Below are positions 25,911 to 34,297 of a stretch of DNA of 64,000 nucleotides, piece after piece. The position numbers and the translations under genes are program-made. Where the stretch lies: NCBI GenBank assembly GCA_903888485.1, contig CAISTS010000029.1, positions 1-64,000 on the forward strand. The letters run 5' to 3'. The stretch comes from an uncultured bacterium (lineage in GTDB: Bacteria > Pseudomonadota > Alphaproteobacteria > Rhodospirillales > Rhodospirillaceae). Position 1 is the stretch's first letter; every line of letters begins with the position of its first letter. The notes beneath the pieces are model-generated. The model was given only the letters and a program-made list of their open reading frames with translations, was not told the DNA's origin and did no database searches.

Positions 25911-27530
25911 CTATGAACCACCGGTCATGCTGAGGGCGACGGCTTCGGCGATACGGATGCCGTCCACGGATGCCGACAGGATGCCGCCGGCATAACCCGC
26001 GCCTTCGCCAGCCGGATAAAGACCTCGGGTATTGATGCTCTGGAAGTTGGCGCCGCGCTGGATGCGTATCGGCGCCGAGGTGCGGGTTTCGACGCCGGTC
26101 ATTACCGCGTCGGCCATATCATAGCCTTTGATCTGCTTGCCGAACGCCGGCAGCGCCTCGCGGATCGCCGCGGTGACGTAGTCCGGCAGACAGCTCTCGA
26201 GTTCGGTGAGATGCACCGCCGGCTTGTAGGACGGGATCACACTGCCGAACGCCGTGGATGGCCGGTGTTCGAGGAAGTCGCCGACGAGTTGCCCGGGCGC
26301 ATCGTAGTTGCTGCCGCCCGCAACGAACGCCCGCGACTCCCACTGGCGTTGGAAGGCGATGCCGGCCAAAGGATGGCCCGGGTAGTCCTCGGGCGTGACG
26401 CCGACGACGATGCCGCTGTTGGCGTTGCGTTCGGCGCGGCTGTACTGGCTCATGCCGTTGGTGACGACGCGCCCTTCCTCAGATGTCGCGGCAACCACCT
26501 GCCCGCCCGGGCACATACAGAAGCTGTAGACCGATCGGCCGTTGCCGCAATGATGCACGAGCTTGTAATCAGCGGCGCCGAGAATAGGGTGACCGGCGTA
26601 CTTGCCGAAGCGGGCGCGGTCGATCATCGACTGCGGGTGCTCGATGCGCACGCCGAGAGAGAATGGTTTGGCTTCGACGAAGACGCCCCGATCATAGACC
26701 ATCTGGAAGGTGTCACGCGCGCTGTGACCGACGGCGAGTACGACGTGGTCGGTTTCAATGAAATCGCCGCCTTCCAGTTTCACGCCGCGAATGCGCCGAT
26801 TGCCGGCGGTGTCGGTCTGAATGTCGAAGTCATCGACCTTGCTCTGGAAGCGGATTTGCGCGCCAAGGTTCTCCATGGTGGCGCGCATGTTCTCGACCAT
26901 CGAGACCAGGCGGAACGTGCCGATGTGCGGTTTGCTTACGTAGAGGATCTCGTCGGGCGCTCCGGCTTTGACGAACTCGGTCAACACCTTGCGCCCGCGA
27001 TAAGCGGGATCCTTGATCTGGCTGTACAGCTTGCCGTCCGAGAACGTACCGGCACCGCCTTCGCCGAACTGAACATTCGATCCGGTGTTTAGAATGCGCT
27101 TGCGCCAGAGCGCGAAGGTATCCTTCGTGCGCTCGCGCACGATTTTGCCGCGTTCGAGGATGATAGGCCGGAAGCCCATTTCCGCCAGGAGGAACCCGGC
27201 GAATAGGCCGCACGGTCCAAGCCCGATGACCACGGGGCGCTTTTCCGGCTTGTCCGGCGCCCGGGCCACGAAGTTGTAGCGCATGTCGGGCGTCGGCCCG
27301 ACGTGCTTGTCGCGTTTCAGGCGTTTGGCGACCGATGCTTCGTCTTTGACGGCGACGTCGACGGTATAGACAAGATTGATTATGCCCGCTTTACGCGCAT
27401 CGTGGCCGCGCCGGAAGACCGACAGAGATACCAAACCGCTTTCCGGTATCCCCAGTCTCTTGAGCACCGCGGCGCGCAACGCCTCGTCGGCGTGATCCAG
27501 CGGTAATTTAATTTCAGTTAGACGTAACAA
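25911..27530 (-). CDS. FAD-dependent oxidoreductase (COG2509 type), substrate unknown
   Basis: A 539-residue flavoprotein. Residues 1-95 form an N-terminal domain typical of this uncharacterised family. The dinucleotide-binding motif VVIGLGPCGLFAG begins at about residue 100, ERG ends the second strand, and GEGGAGTFSDGKL is the family hallmark. The C-terminus closes the FAD site (GLYPAGEGAGYAGGI). Related proteins are annotated only as FAD-dependent dehydrogenases. Monocistronic by position, divergent from the 27697 gene. Confidence 0.85.
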   Translation of the reverse strand: MLRLTEIKLPLDHADEALRAAVLKRLGIPESGLVSLSVFRRGHDARKAGIINLVYTVDVAVKDEASVAKRLKRDKHVGPTPDMRYNFVARAPDKPEKRPVVIGLGPCGLFAGFLLAEMGFRPIILERGKIVRERTKDTFALWRKRILNTGSNVQFGEGGAGTFSDGKLYSQIKDPAYRGRKVLTEFVKAGAPDEILYVSKPHIGTFRLVSMVENMRATMENLGAQIRFQSKVDDFDIQTDTAGNRRIRGVKLEGGDFIETDHVVLAVGHSARDTFQMVYDRGVFVEAKPFSLGVRIEHPQSMIDRARFGKYAGHPILGAADYKLVHHCGNGRSVYSFCMCPGGQVVAATSEEGRVVTNGMSQYSRAERNANSGIVVGVTPEDYPGHPLAGIAFQRQWESRAFVAGGSNYDAPGQLVGDFLEHRPSTAFGSVIPSYKPAVHLTELESCLPDYVTAAIREALPAFGKQIKGYDMADAVMTGVETRTSAPIRIQRGANFQSINTRGLYPAGEGAGYAGGILSASVDGIRIAEAVALSMTGGS

Positions 27531-27696
27531 GACGCAATTCCTCGCGAACGGCGGCCACCATAAGGCGAATTCCGGCCCGCTCCTAGCGTGCTTTCTCAGC
27601 GTTCTTGGAACTTATACGGGCACCGGACCGTTTTGTCAGCGAGTGGAAGCCGGGCGGTGCGCGCGTGCCCGGCCGGCGTATATCATAGGGAACCTC

Positions 27697-27885
27697 ATGT
27701 CGCTCATATCAATCATTCTTACTCTCATCGTCGTCGGCATTCTGCTGTGGCTGATCAACAGCTATGTGCCGATGGACGGCAAGATCAAGAGCATCCTGAA
27801 TGTCGTGGTCGTCATCGCAGTCGTTCTTTGGCTGCTGCAGGCCTTCGGCGTGCTGGGCGCCCTCAACGGCGTTCACGTCAACTAA
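27697..27885 (+). CDS. Two-helix membrane protein of the Thivi_2564 type
   Basis: A 62-residue protein with two hydrophobic helices separated by a short polar loop (NSYVPMDGKIKSIL). It matches a family of tiny proteobacterial membrane proteins named after Thivi_2564; function unknown. The ATG at 27697 starts the conserved region, although the frame is open further upstream. Confidence 0.8.
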   Translation: MSLISIILTLIVVGILLWLINSYVPMDGKIKSILNVVVVIAVVLWLLQAFGVLGALNGVHVN

Positions 27886-27926
27886 TTTCGTTTTCCAGAA
27901 ACGTTCGTTTTCCCGAGAGGTTCGGA

Positions 27927-28283
27927 ATGAAGTGCGGTTTGATTTTGGCAGCGGCTTGGACTCTATCGACTTCGGCCGCTATTGCCGCCGCGCCTCTCGG
28001 CGATACCGAGTGCATCCAGCTTTCGCAAATCCAGGATAGTCCGGCGATCGACGACCGGACGATCCTGGTGAAGCTGAACGGCACCGACAATTACAAGCGC
28101 ATCGATATCCTCGGCACCTGCCCGGGCTTGGCCATGAGCGGCTTCACGCACAAGACCCCGGAAGGCCGGCTGTGCCGGTCCGATCCGCTCACGGTGCGCC
28201 AGCCAAGCGGGGTGACCTGTAAGATCGACAAGATCGTCACCATCGACGCGGCGGAAGCCAAAGAACTCGAATCGCGCCGCTAA
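27927..28283 (+). CDS. Secreted protein, DUF6491-like
   Basis: A 118-residue exported protein. The signal peptide ends about residue 22 (SAAIAAA). The mature part has four cysteines (ECIQL, GTCPGL, RLCRSD, VTCKID) and the pattern IDDRTILVKLNG...Y...ILGTCPGL that I associate with DUF6491. It should be a small disulfide-bonded periplasmic protein of unknown role. Two direct 10-bp repeats (TTCGTTTTCC at 27887 and 27904) lie in its leader. Seven bases separate it from creA. Confidence 0.7.
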   Translation: MKCGLILAAAWTLSTSAAIAAAPLGDTECIQLSQIQDSPAIDDRTILVKLNGTDNYKRIDILGTCPGLAMSGFTHKTPEGRLCRSDPLTVRQPSGVTCKIDKIVTIDAAEAKELESRR

Positions 28284-28289
28284 CGCACG

Positions 28290-28754
28290 ATGCACCCCGC
28301 TCTTTTTTTAGGATCCTTGTTGTTTCTCTGGTCGTTCGCCGCCCGCGCCGAAGACGTGGGCTGCGTCTCGACCACCTTCCGTTTGCTGGGCGCAGCCAAC
28401 GACAAGATTTGCGTTGAGTCCTTCAAAGACCCGGACGTGGACGGCGTTGTCTGCCACATCAGTCGCGCCGTCACGGGCGGCTTGAAGGGCGCCGTGGGCC
28501 TTGCCGAGGATACATCGGACGCCGCCATCGCCTGCCGGCAAATCGGCCCGATCACCATCAAGGGCAAGCTCAAGGACGGCGACGAGGTCTTCAAGGAAAG
28601 CCGCTCGCTGATCTTCAAGAAGTTGCAGGTCGTGCGCTTTCACGACCAGCCCAACAACACGCTGGTCTACCTCAGCTACTCCGATCGTGTTATCGAAGGG
28701 TCGCCCAAGAATTCGATCTCCACGGTCCCGATCATGCCCTGGGGCAATCCGTAA
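28290..28754 (+). CDS. creA: CreA family periplasmic protein
   Basis: A 154-residue exported protein matching CreA: signal peptide ending ARAED, then VGCVSTTFRLLGANDKI-like segment, VESFKDPDVDGVVCHIS and a C-terminal LVYLSYSDRVIEGSPKNSISTV. CreA is widespread in proteobacteria and its biochemical role is not settled. Probably co-transcribed with the upstream secreted protein and with greB (20-nt gap). Confidence 0.9.
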   Translation: MHPALFLGSLLFLWSFAARAEDVGCVSTTFRLLGAANDKICVESFKDPDVDGVVCHISRAVTGGLKGAVGLAEDTSDAAIACRQIGPITIKGKLKDGDEVFKESRSLIFKKLQVVRFHDQPNNTLVYLSYSDRVIEGSPKNSISTVPIMPWGNP

Positions 28755-28774
28755 GAGCGGCCCAAGAAACTTCG

Positions 28775-29338
28775 ATGAGCAAGGCCTTCACCAAAGAGTC
28801 CGAAGCGGATGACGCCGCATTGGACGATGCGCTCGATGACGCCGCGGACGCGCCGCCACCGGGCGGCAAGAACTATGTCACGCCCGAGGGCTTCAAACGC
28901 CTAGAGGACGAACTGCACAACTTGAGCCGCGTCGAGCGGCCGAAGATCGTCGAGATCGTGTCCTGGGCCGCCGGCAACGGCGACCGTTCGGAGAACGGCG
29001 ACTACATCTACGGCAAGAAGCGCCTGCGCGAGATCGACCGCCGCATCCGCTATTTGATCAAGCGCCACGAAACGGCGGAAGTCGTGGACCCAGCGCGCCA
29101 GAAAAACCGCGCGCAGGTGTTCTTCGGCGCGGCAGTGACCTACGCCGGTGACGATGGTGAGGAGAAAACCGTGCGCATTGTCGGCATCGACGAAGCCGAC
29201 ACCAGCGCTGGCCTCGTCAGTTGGGTCTCACCAATCGCCCGGGCGCTGCTCAAAGCGCGCGTTGGAGATACGGTCAAACTGCGCACGCCGCACGGTGACG
29301 AGAGCATCGAGGTCGTAGGAATTACGTACGCCGGGTGA
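28775..29338 (+). CDS. greB: Transcription elongation factor GreB
   Basis: Stimulates RNA-polymerase transcript cleavage in backtracked complexes. It has 187 residues; typical GreB is about 158. The extra length is an acidic N-terminal extension (about residues 6-30, rich in Asp and Ala). The coiled-coil domain (about 35-105) includes GDRSENGDYIYGKKRLREIDRRIRYL with the catalytic tip DY region, and the C-terminal FKBP-like domain follows (VRIVGIDEAD...ISWVSPIARALL type). Last gene of the 27927-29338 run; convergent with the outer-membrane gene. Confidence 0.95.
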   Translation: MSKAFTKESEADDAALDDALDDAADAPPPGGKNYVTPEGFKRLEDELHNLSRVERPKIVEIVSWAAGNGDRSENGDYIYGKKRLREIDRRIRYLIKRHETAEVVDPARQKNRAQVFFGAAVTYAGDDGEEKTVRIVGIDEADTSAGLVSWVSPIARALLKARVGDTVKLRTPHGDESIEVVGITYAG

Positions 29339-29340
29339 GT

Positions 29341-30723
29341 TCAACCGACCTTGAAGCGAACAAAGACCATGGCGCCGCTGGGGTTGCTGCCGTACGACGG
29401 CTTCAGGGCTTGCGGCAGGAAGTTGAAGGCATAAAGAGCGCCCACTCCAACCTTGGTGTTGGTACTCAGCGGGAAATCGCGAATAACGCCGAGCGACCCT
29501 TTGCTGACTGTGAACACCGGGCCGTGGTGCCCACCCGCGCTGGTCAGAAGTTCATTGGTCTCGGTGCGTTCCGCGCGCGCGAACACGGTCCAGACTTCTT
29601 TCAGGTTCAGCGCCGATTCGGCAATGAAAGCATCCAGCCATTGATGATCGCCGCTGCGCCGGCCCCAGGCCACGGTGGTCGACCACCAGCCGCCCGATGC
29701 AATGGGTTGGGTATAGATGGCGCTTATCGACCACTTGGTCTGATCGTCCGCCGGTTCCAATTGCTCGGGGCTGGTGACATCCGCCCACGACGCCTGAAGC
29801 GACCAGCGCGGCGTCGGGTTCCAAGACACACGCACGGCTGTTGAATCAAGCGGTCCGGTCTCGATGTCGAAGCGGCTCTCGTCTGGTTCTCGGCCATGGA
29901 AGCGCGAGGCCTCGACCTTCCAGGCACCATGCACGTAACCCGCCGTGACAACGCCGAAGGTGATGTGCGTTGAATCCAGCCAGTGATGGCTGATGGGCGT
30001 TTCGGGGCTGTCGCTGATGGACTGGCGGTGCATGAACGCCGGGGGGCCGAATGCCGGCTCTCCGGGCAGACCGGCGTAAACGAAGACGCTTTGCGTTTCA
30101 CTCAAACGCGCGCTGTAAGACCCCGACAACTCCATGAAAAGGTCGTGTGGATGCTGCCGATCCACAAGCGGCGTGCGGCCGTCGGCCGTCTCACCCGATC
30201 CAAGCAACAGCGGCAAACCGCGCTTGCCCATGAGCGGGTCGGGACTGACCATGGCGCGGAACTGCAGGGCGCTCGCCGCGAAATCGCGGCGCGCCATGCC
30301 CATGAACATACCGGAGACGAACGCCTTCTCGTCGCCGCGGGGGCCCTCCTGCCAGTCGTAGACACCATTGAGCGTTGCGTGGCCCATCAGCATCCAGTCG
30401 CCCGTCATGACGTGCACGCCACCGTGCGCGGCGGCGTCGGGCTGCCAGGCTGTGCCGGAAGCTTCGCGCGTCATGGGATAAGAGCCCAGCGCGCCGGTCG
30501 CGGCGCCCATGTCGTGACCGGCGTGGGCGCTCGTGTCCATCCCGGCATGGTCCATGTGCTCATGGTCATGCTCCGCGGCCGGAGGTGTCTTGAACAGGTC
30601 GATCGCCGACGGGGCGCTCTCGGCGTGCTCGTGAGTCGAACCTTGGTGATCGGGCGCATGGTGAGCCCAGACCGGGGACGTGAGCAACGTCATCAAGGTA
30701 ACGGCGGTGGAGATTCTCAGCAT
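29341..30723 (-). CDS. His/Met-rich outer-membrane protein, probably metal-related
   Basis: A 460-residue exported protein. The signal peptide (residues 1-20) ends SPVWA; the mature N-terminus (about 21-80) is strikingly rich in His, Asp and Met (HHAPDH, EHDHEHMDHAG, HAGHDMG), a likely metal-binding segment. The rest has alternating Trp/Tyr-rich strands and ends in MVFVRFKVG, as expected for an outer-membrane beta-barrel. Proteins of this build occur in copper/heavy-metal resistance clusters, but no metal regulator or efflux gene is next to it. The ATG at 30723 is chosen because it begins the signal peptide. A perfect hairpin directly upstream contains the Shine-Dalgarno. Confidence 0.8.
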   Translation of the reverse strand: MLRISTAVTLMTLLTSPVWAHHAPDHQGSTHEHAESAPSAIDLFKTPPAAEHDHEHMDHAGMDTSAHAGHDMGAATGALGSYPMTREASGTAWQPDAAAHGGVHVMTGDWMLMGHATLNGVYDWQEGPRGDEKAFVSGMFMGMARRDFAASALQFRAMVSPDPLMGKRGLPLLLGSGETADGRTPLVDRQHPHDLFMELSGSYSARLSETQSVFVYAGLPGEPAFGPPAFMHRQSISDSPETPISHHWLDSTHITFGVVTAGYVHGAWKVEASRFHGREPDESRFDIETGPLDSTAVRVSWNPTPRWSLQASWADVTSPEQLEPADDQTKWSISAIYTQPIASGGWWSTTVAWGRRSGDHQWLDAFIAESALNLKEVWTVFARAERTETNELLTSAGGHHGPVFTVSKGSLGVIRDFPLSTNTKVGVGALYAFNFLPQALKPSYGSNPSGAMVFVRFKVG

Positions 30724-30726
30724 AAG

Positions 30727-30755
30727 GCCTCTCGCGATGGAATTACGCGAGAGGC
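30727..30755 (-). promoter_or_regulatory. Perfect 10-bp hairpin containing the ribosome-binding site
   Basis: GCCTCTCGCG at 30727-30736 and CGCGAGAGGC at 30746-30755 are exact complements around a 9-nt loop. On the minus-strand message the downstream arm contains AGAGG only a few nt before the ATG at 30723, so pairing would hide the ribosome site. It could be an RNA thermometer or riboregulator, or, as DNA, an operator for a metal-responsive repressor. Confidence 0.65.
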
Positions 30756-30844
30756 TTGCACCAATCGGCGCAATCCTCAAAGAGAATTTCCGGCCGCGCG
30801 TTCACGTGCGCGCGACCGGTTCGGCAGATGAGAATGTGTCGCGG

Positions 30845-31192
30845 TTACTTCGCGGCGACGACGGTGACTTCCACCTGATACTCGGGCGCGGCGAGCTTGG
30901 CTTCCAGCGTCGTACGCGCGGGGCAATTGCCTGCCGATACCCAGGCGTCCCAGGCCTTATTCATATCCGCGAATTTCGAGATGTCGGCGAGATAGACCGT
31001 GGCCGAGAGGATCTTCTCCTTCGATGAGCCTGCGCGCGCAAGCAGACCGTCGATCTGCCCCAGCACGCGTTGGGTCTGACCCGTCACATCCGGCACATCC
31101 TTGTTCACTTGGCCGGCGAGATAGATAGTGTCGCCGTAAATCGCGGCCTGGCTCATGCGCGGGCCGATATCGAGACGGTTAATTTGTGACAT
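30845..31192 (-). CDS. RidA family deaminase
   Basis: A 115-residue RidA/YjgF protein, which hydrolyses reactive enamine/imine intermediates. The family pattern is seen in YLAGQVNKDV, GQTQRVLGQIDGLLARAG and the substrate Arg in PARTTLEAKLA. Eleven bp downstream of prfC and probably its last operon partner. Confidence 0.92.
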   Translation of the reverse strand: MSQINRLDIGPRMSQAAIYGDTIYLAGQVNKDVPDVTGQTQRVLGQIDGLLARAGSSKEKILSATVYLADISKFADMNKAWDAWVSAGNCPARTTLEAKLAAPEYQVEVTVVAAK

Positions 31193-31203
31193 GATCTCTC
31201 TCC

Positions 31204-32805
31204 TTATGGTTTCGACTGGACCAGTTCCCTGGTCTTCATGAATTTGATTTTGGGATTGTCTTCAATGGTACGATTGAGGTGCCAAGCGTTGCGCGCGAGA
31301 AACACCGGCGCGTTGTCGTGATCGTCGGCCACGGCGACGCGGTTTGAGTCCATAAACGCCTTCAGCGTCGCGTTGTCATCGGCATAGACCCAGCGCGCCG
31401 TGTACAGCTCCGACTGCTCGAACTTCACCGGCACGTCGTATTCGGTGCGGATGCGGTCGGCGAGCACGTCGAACTGCAGGCTACCGACGACGCCGACGAT
31501 CCAATCGGTGCCAAACCTCGGTTTGAACACGCTGGCCGCGCCCTCTTCGGCCAATTGCTGGAGCGCGCGGCCGAGATGCTTGGCCTTCAGCGGATCGAGC
31601 GGGCGCACGGTCTGCAGGAGCTCCGGCGCGAACACGGGAATGCCGGTGAAGTGCAGCGTCTCACCTTCGGTCAGGGTATCGCCGATGCGTAAGTTCCCGT
31701 GGTTGGGAATACCGACGATGTCGCCGGGCCAAGCGTCTTCGGCGGTCTGGCGGTCTTGGGCCAGGAAGAGCTGCGGCGCGGCGATGCTTAGGATCTTACC
31801 CGAGCGCACGTGCAGAAGTTTCGCGCCGCGCTTGAAGTGCCCCGACGACAGCCGCACGAAAGCGATGCGGTCGCGGTGCTTGGGGTCCATGTTCGCCTGG
31901 ATCTTGAACACAAAGCCCGAGACTTTGGTCTCGGTCGGCTCGACTTCGCGTTCCAGCGCGGCTTGCGGCTGCGGCGGCGGCGCGATGTCGGCCACGCCCT
32001 CCAAGAGCTCCCGCACACCGAAGTTGTTGAGGGCCGAGCCGAAGTAGACCGGCGTCATGTGGCCCTCGAGATAGGCCTCGCGGTCGAAGGGCTTGCAGAG
32101 TCCCCTCACCATATCGATGTCCTCGCGCAGTTTTTTGACCGCATCGGGGGGCAGAAGCGCGTCCAACTGGGGATCGTCGAGGCCCTTGACCTCCACGCCC
32201 TCGCCCATTTTTTCGCCCTTGGTGCGCGCCATGAGGATCAAGCGATCCCGCACAAGGTCGTAGCAGCCGAGGAAGTCGCGGCCCATGCCGATGGGCCAAC
32301 TCACCGGCGAGACATCGAGCGCCAGGCGGTTCTCGATCTCCTCGAGCAGCGAGAAGGGGTCCTGCCCTTCACGGTCGAGTTTGTTGATGAAGGTGGAGAT
32401 GGGCATGTCGCGCATGCGGCACACCTCGAACAGCTTCAAGGTCTGGGTTTCGATGCCCTTGGCCGCGTCGAGCACCATCACCGCGGAGTCCACGGCGGTC
32501 AGCGTGCGGTAGGTGTCCTCGCTGAAGTCTTCGTGGCCGGGCGTGTCGAGCAGGTTGAAGGTGTGGCCGGCGTACTCGTAGGTCATGACCGCCGAGGTAA
32601 CCGAGATGCCGCGCTCCTGCTCCACCTTCATCCAATCCGAACGCGCGCGCCGGCGCTCGCCTTTGGCCTTCACCGCACCGGCGAGCTGGATGGCGCCGCC
32701 GAACAGCAAGAGCTTTTCCGTCAGCGTCGTCTTGCCCGCATCGGGGTGCGAGATGATGGCGAAGGTGCGCCTGCGCGCGATCTGGGTGTTGAGGATGGCG
32801 TTCAT
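31204..32805 (-). CDS. prfC: Peptide chain release factor 3
   Basis: GTPase that removes RF1/RF2 from the ribosome after termination. It has 533 residues. G1 is SHPDAGKTTLTEK, G2/G3 are RGISVTSAV and DTPGHEDFSEDTYR, and G4 is NKLDRE. RF3-specific domain III follows. One base separates it from the ferredoxin stop upstream, so it sits in an operon FNR-ferredoxin-prfC-ridA. Confidence 0.96.
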   Translation of the reverse strand: MNAILNTQIARRRTFAIISHPDAGKTTLTEKLLLFGGAIQLAGAVKAKGERRRARSDWMKVEQERGISVTSAVMTYEYAGHTFNLLDTPGHEDFSEDTYRTLTAVDSAVMVLDAAKGIETQTLKLFEVCRMRDMPISTFINKLDREGQDPFSLLEEIENRLALDVSPVSWPIGMGRDFLGCYDLVRDRLILMARTKGEKMGEGVEVKGLDDPQLDALLPPDAVKKLREDIDMVRGLCKPFDREAYLEGHMTPVYFGSALNNFGVRELLEGVADIAPPPQPQAALEREVEPTETKVSGFVFKIQANMDPKHRDRIAFVRLSSGHFKRGAKLLHVRSGKILSIAAPQLFLAQDRQTAEDAWPGDIVGIPNHGNLRIGDTLTEGETLHFTGIPVFAPELLQTVRPLDPLKAKHLGRALQQLAEEGAASVFKPRFGTDWIVGVVGSLQFDVLADRIRTEYDVPVKFEQSELYTARWVYADDNATLKAFMDSNRVAVADDHDNAPVFLARNAWHLNRTIEDNPKIKFMKTRELVQSKP

Positions 32806-32806
32806 G

Positions 32807-33127
32807 TCAGCCCTCGAACGCGTCGAGCTGCAACTGCACCTTCAACCCATCGAGGCCGTCGTGCAGGCGGATCTGGCAGGAAAGCCGCGAGGTGTCGCCG
32901 CGATAGTCCGACATATCCAGGAGATCGGTCTCCTCGCCCTTGGCGCGGCCGACTCTGTTAATCCAATCCTCGTCCACCGCCACGTGACAGGTGGCGCAGG
33001 CCATGGCCCCGCCGCACTCGGCGCGGATTGGCACGCCGGCTTCGCTCATTGTTTTCATGAGGGAATTTCCCGGGCGACCTTCCAATATTTGGATGGTCTC
33101 GTCCGGCAACACGACGGTAATTTTCAT
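32807..33127 (-). CDS. [2Fe-2S] ferredoxin, adrenodoxin/ISC type
   Basis: A 106-residue electron carrier. Cluster ligands are Cys38, Cys44, Cys47 and Cys84 (C-x5-C-x2-C-x36-C), the spacing of adrenodoxin-like ferredoxins. It follows a ferredoxin-NADP reductase gene by 34 bp, which makes the reductase its likely electron donor. No iron-sulfur assembly genes are adjacent. Confidence 0.93.
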   Translation of the reverse strand: MKITVVLPDETIQILEGRPGNSLMKTMSEAGVPIRAECGGAMACATCHVAVDEDWINRVGRAKGEETDLLDMSDYRGDTSRLSCQIRLHDGLDGLKVQLQLDAFEG

Positions 33128-33161
33128 ACCGGCCTTATAGCCACTCCCGGGCGGGAGGCAA

Positions 33162-34208
33162 CTAGGAAACGCCGACCTTCGCCTGGATCGCCGAGCTGGA
33201 GGTGGTGTGTTCGAAGCGCAGCTTCTGGTTCGGGCGGGCGTAGTGGAAGCTGCCGTGGGCCATCAGCGCGGATTCGTGGAATCCCGACAGGATCAACTTC
33301 AGCTTGCCGGGATAGGTGCACATGTCGCCGATGCAGAAGATGCCCGGCGTGCTGGTCTCGAAGCTCTCGGTCGAGACGGCGACGCGGTTGCTGTCCATGT
33401 TGAGGCCCCACTCGGCGATGGGCCCGAGCTTCATGGTGAGGCCGTAGAAGGCCAGCATGGCATCGCAAGGCACGTCGAACTCGCCCTTCTCGGCGCTCTT
33501 CAGCGTCACGGATTTGAGCTGCCCGCCGTCGCCGTTGAGCTTCAGGATGTCGCCGATAGCGAGGTTGACCTTGCCGGAATTCACCAGCGCATACATCTGG
33601 TCGACGGTGGCCTGCGCGCCGCGGAACTCGTTGCGCCGGTGCACCAGCGACATGCCGCTGACGATGTTGTTGGCCTGCAGATTCACGACCCAATCGAGCG
33701 CGGAATCGCCGCCGCCGGCGATGAGCACGTTCTTGCCGCGGAATTGGTCCATCTTGCGCACGGCATAGAACAGCGATTTGCCTTCGAATTCCTCGAGCCG
33801 ATCGAGCTTGGGTTTCTTCGGCATGAAACTGCCGCCGCCGCCGGCTATGCAGATCACCGGCGCTTCGAGGACCGTGCCCTGGTCGGTGACCATCCGCCAA
33901 TGGCCGTTCTCGACCTTCTCGAGTTTCTCGGCCATTTGCTGAAAATGGAATGTGGGCTTGAAGGGTTCGATCTGCGCCATCAGATCGTGGGTCAGCTCCT
34001 GGCCGGTGATGCTCTTGCGGCTCGGGATGTCGAGGATGGCTTTTTCGGGATACAGCTCGGCGCACTGTCCGCCGGGCCGGTCGAGGATATCGACCACGTG
34101 GGCCGAGAGACCCAAGAGGCCGAGCTCGAAGACAGCGAAGAGGCCCACAGGCCCCGCGCCAATGATGATCACATCTGTCTTATGATTTTGTCCGCCGGCA
34201 TCAGGCAT
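33162..34208 (-). CDS. Ferredoxin--NADP+ reductase, thioredoxin-reductase-like type
   Basis: A 348-residue flavoprotein. The FAD motif IIGAGPVGLFAVFELGLLG is at residue 14, the NADP motif IAGGGDSALDW at about residue 160, and the FAD-closing CIGDMCTYPGKL near residue 288. The redox-active CxxC of thioredoxin reductases is absent, as in type 2 ferredoxin-NADP reductases. Followed by a [2Fe-2S] ferredoxin gene, its probable partner. Confidence 0.93.
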   Translation of the reverse strand: MPDAGGQNHKTDVIIIGAGPVGLFAVFELGLLGLSAHVVDILDRPGGQCAELYPEKAILDIPSRKSITGQELTHDLMAQIEPFKPTFHFQQMAEKLEKVENGHWRMVTDQGTVLEAPVICIAGGGGSFMPKKPKLDRLEEFEGKSLFYAVRKMDQFRGKNVLIAGGGDSALDWVVNLQANNIVSGMSLVHRRNEFRGAQATVDQMYALVNSGKVNLAIGDILKLNGDGGQLKSVTLKSAEKGEFDVPCDAMLAFYGLTMKLGPIAEWGLNMDSNRVAVSTESFETSTPGIFCIGDMCTYPGKLKLILSGFHESALMAHGSFHYARPNQKLRFEHTTSSSAIQAKVGVS

Positions 34209-34297
34209 GGGTCCCCTCCCTCCCAGGAGCTACATACACACGGACCAATACCAACCTGCGGCATAACGAACTGCTTCTACGACGCAGACTTTAAGGA

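Noticed and set aside
33124-34065. 313-residue frame on the same strand as the ferredoxin reductase
   Set aside because: It is a His/Arg-rich shadow of the reductase in another frame; the reductase frame has clear FAD and NADP motifs.
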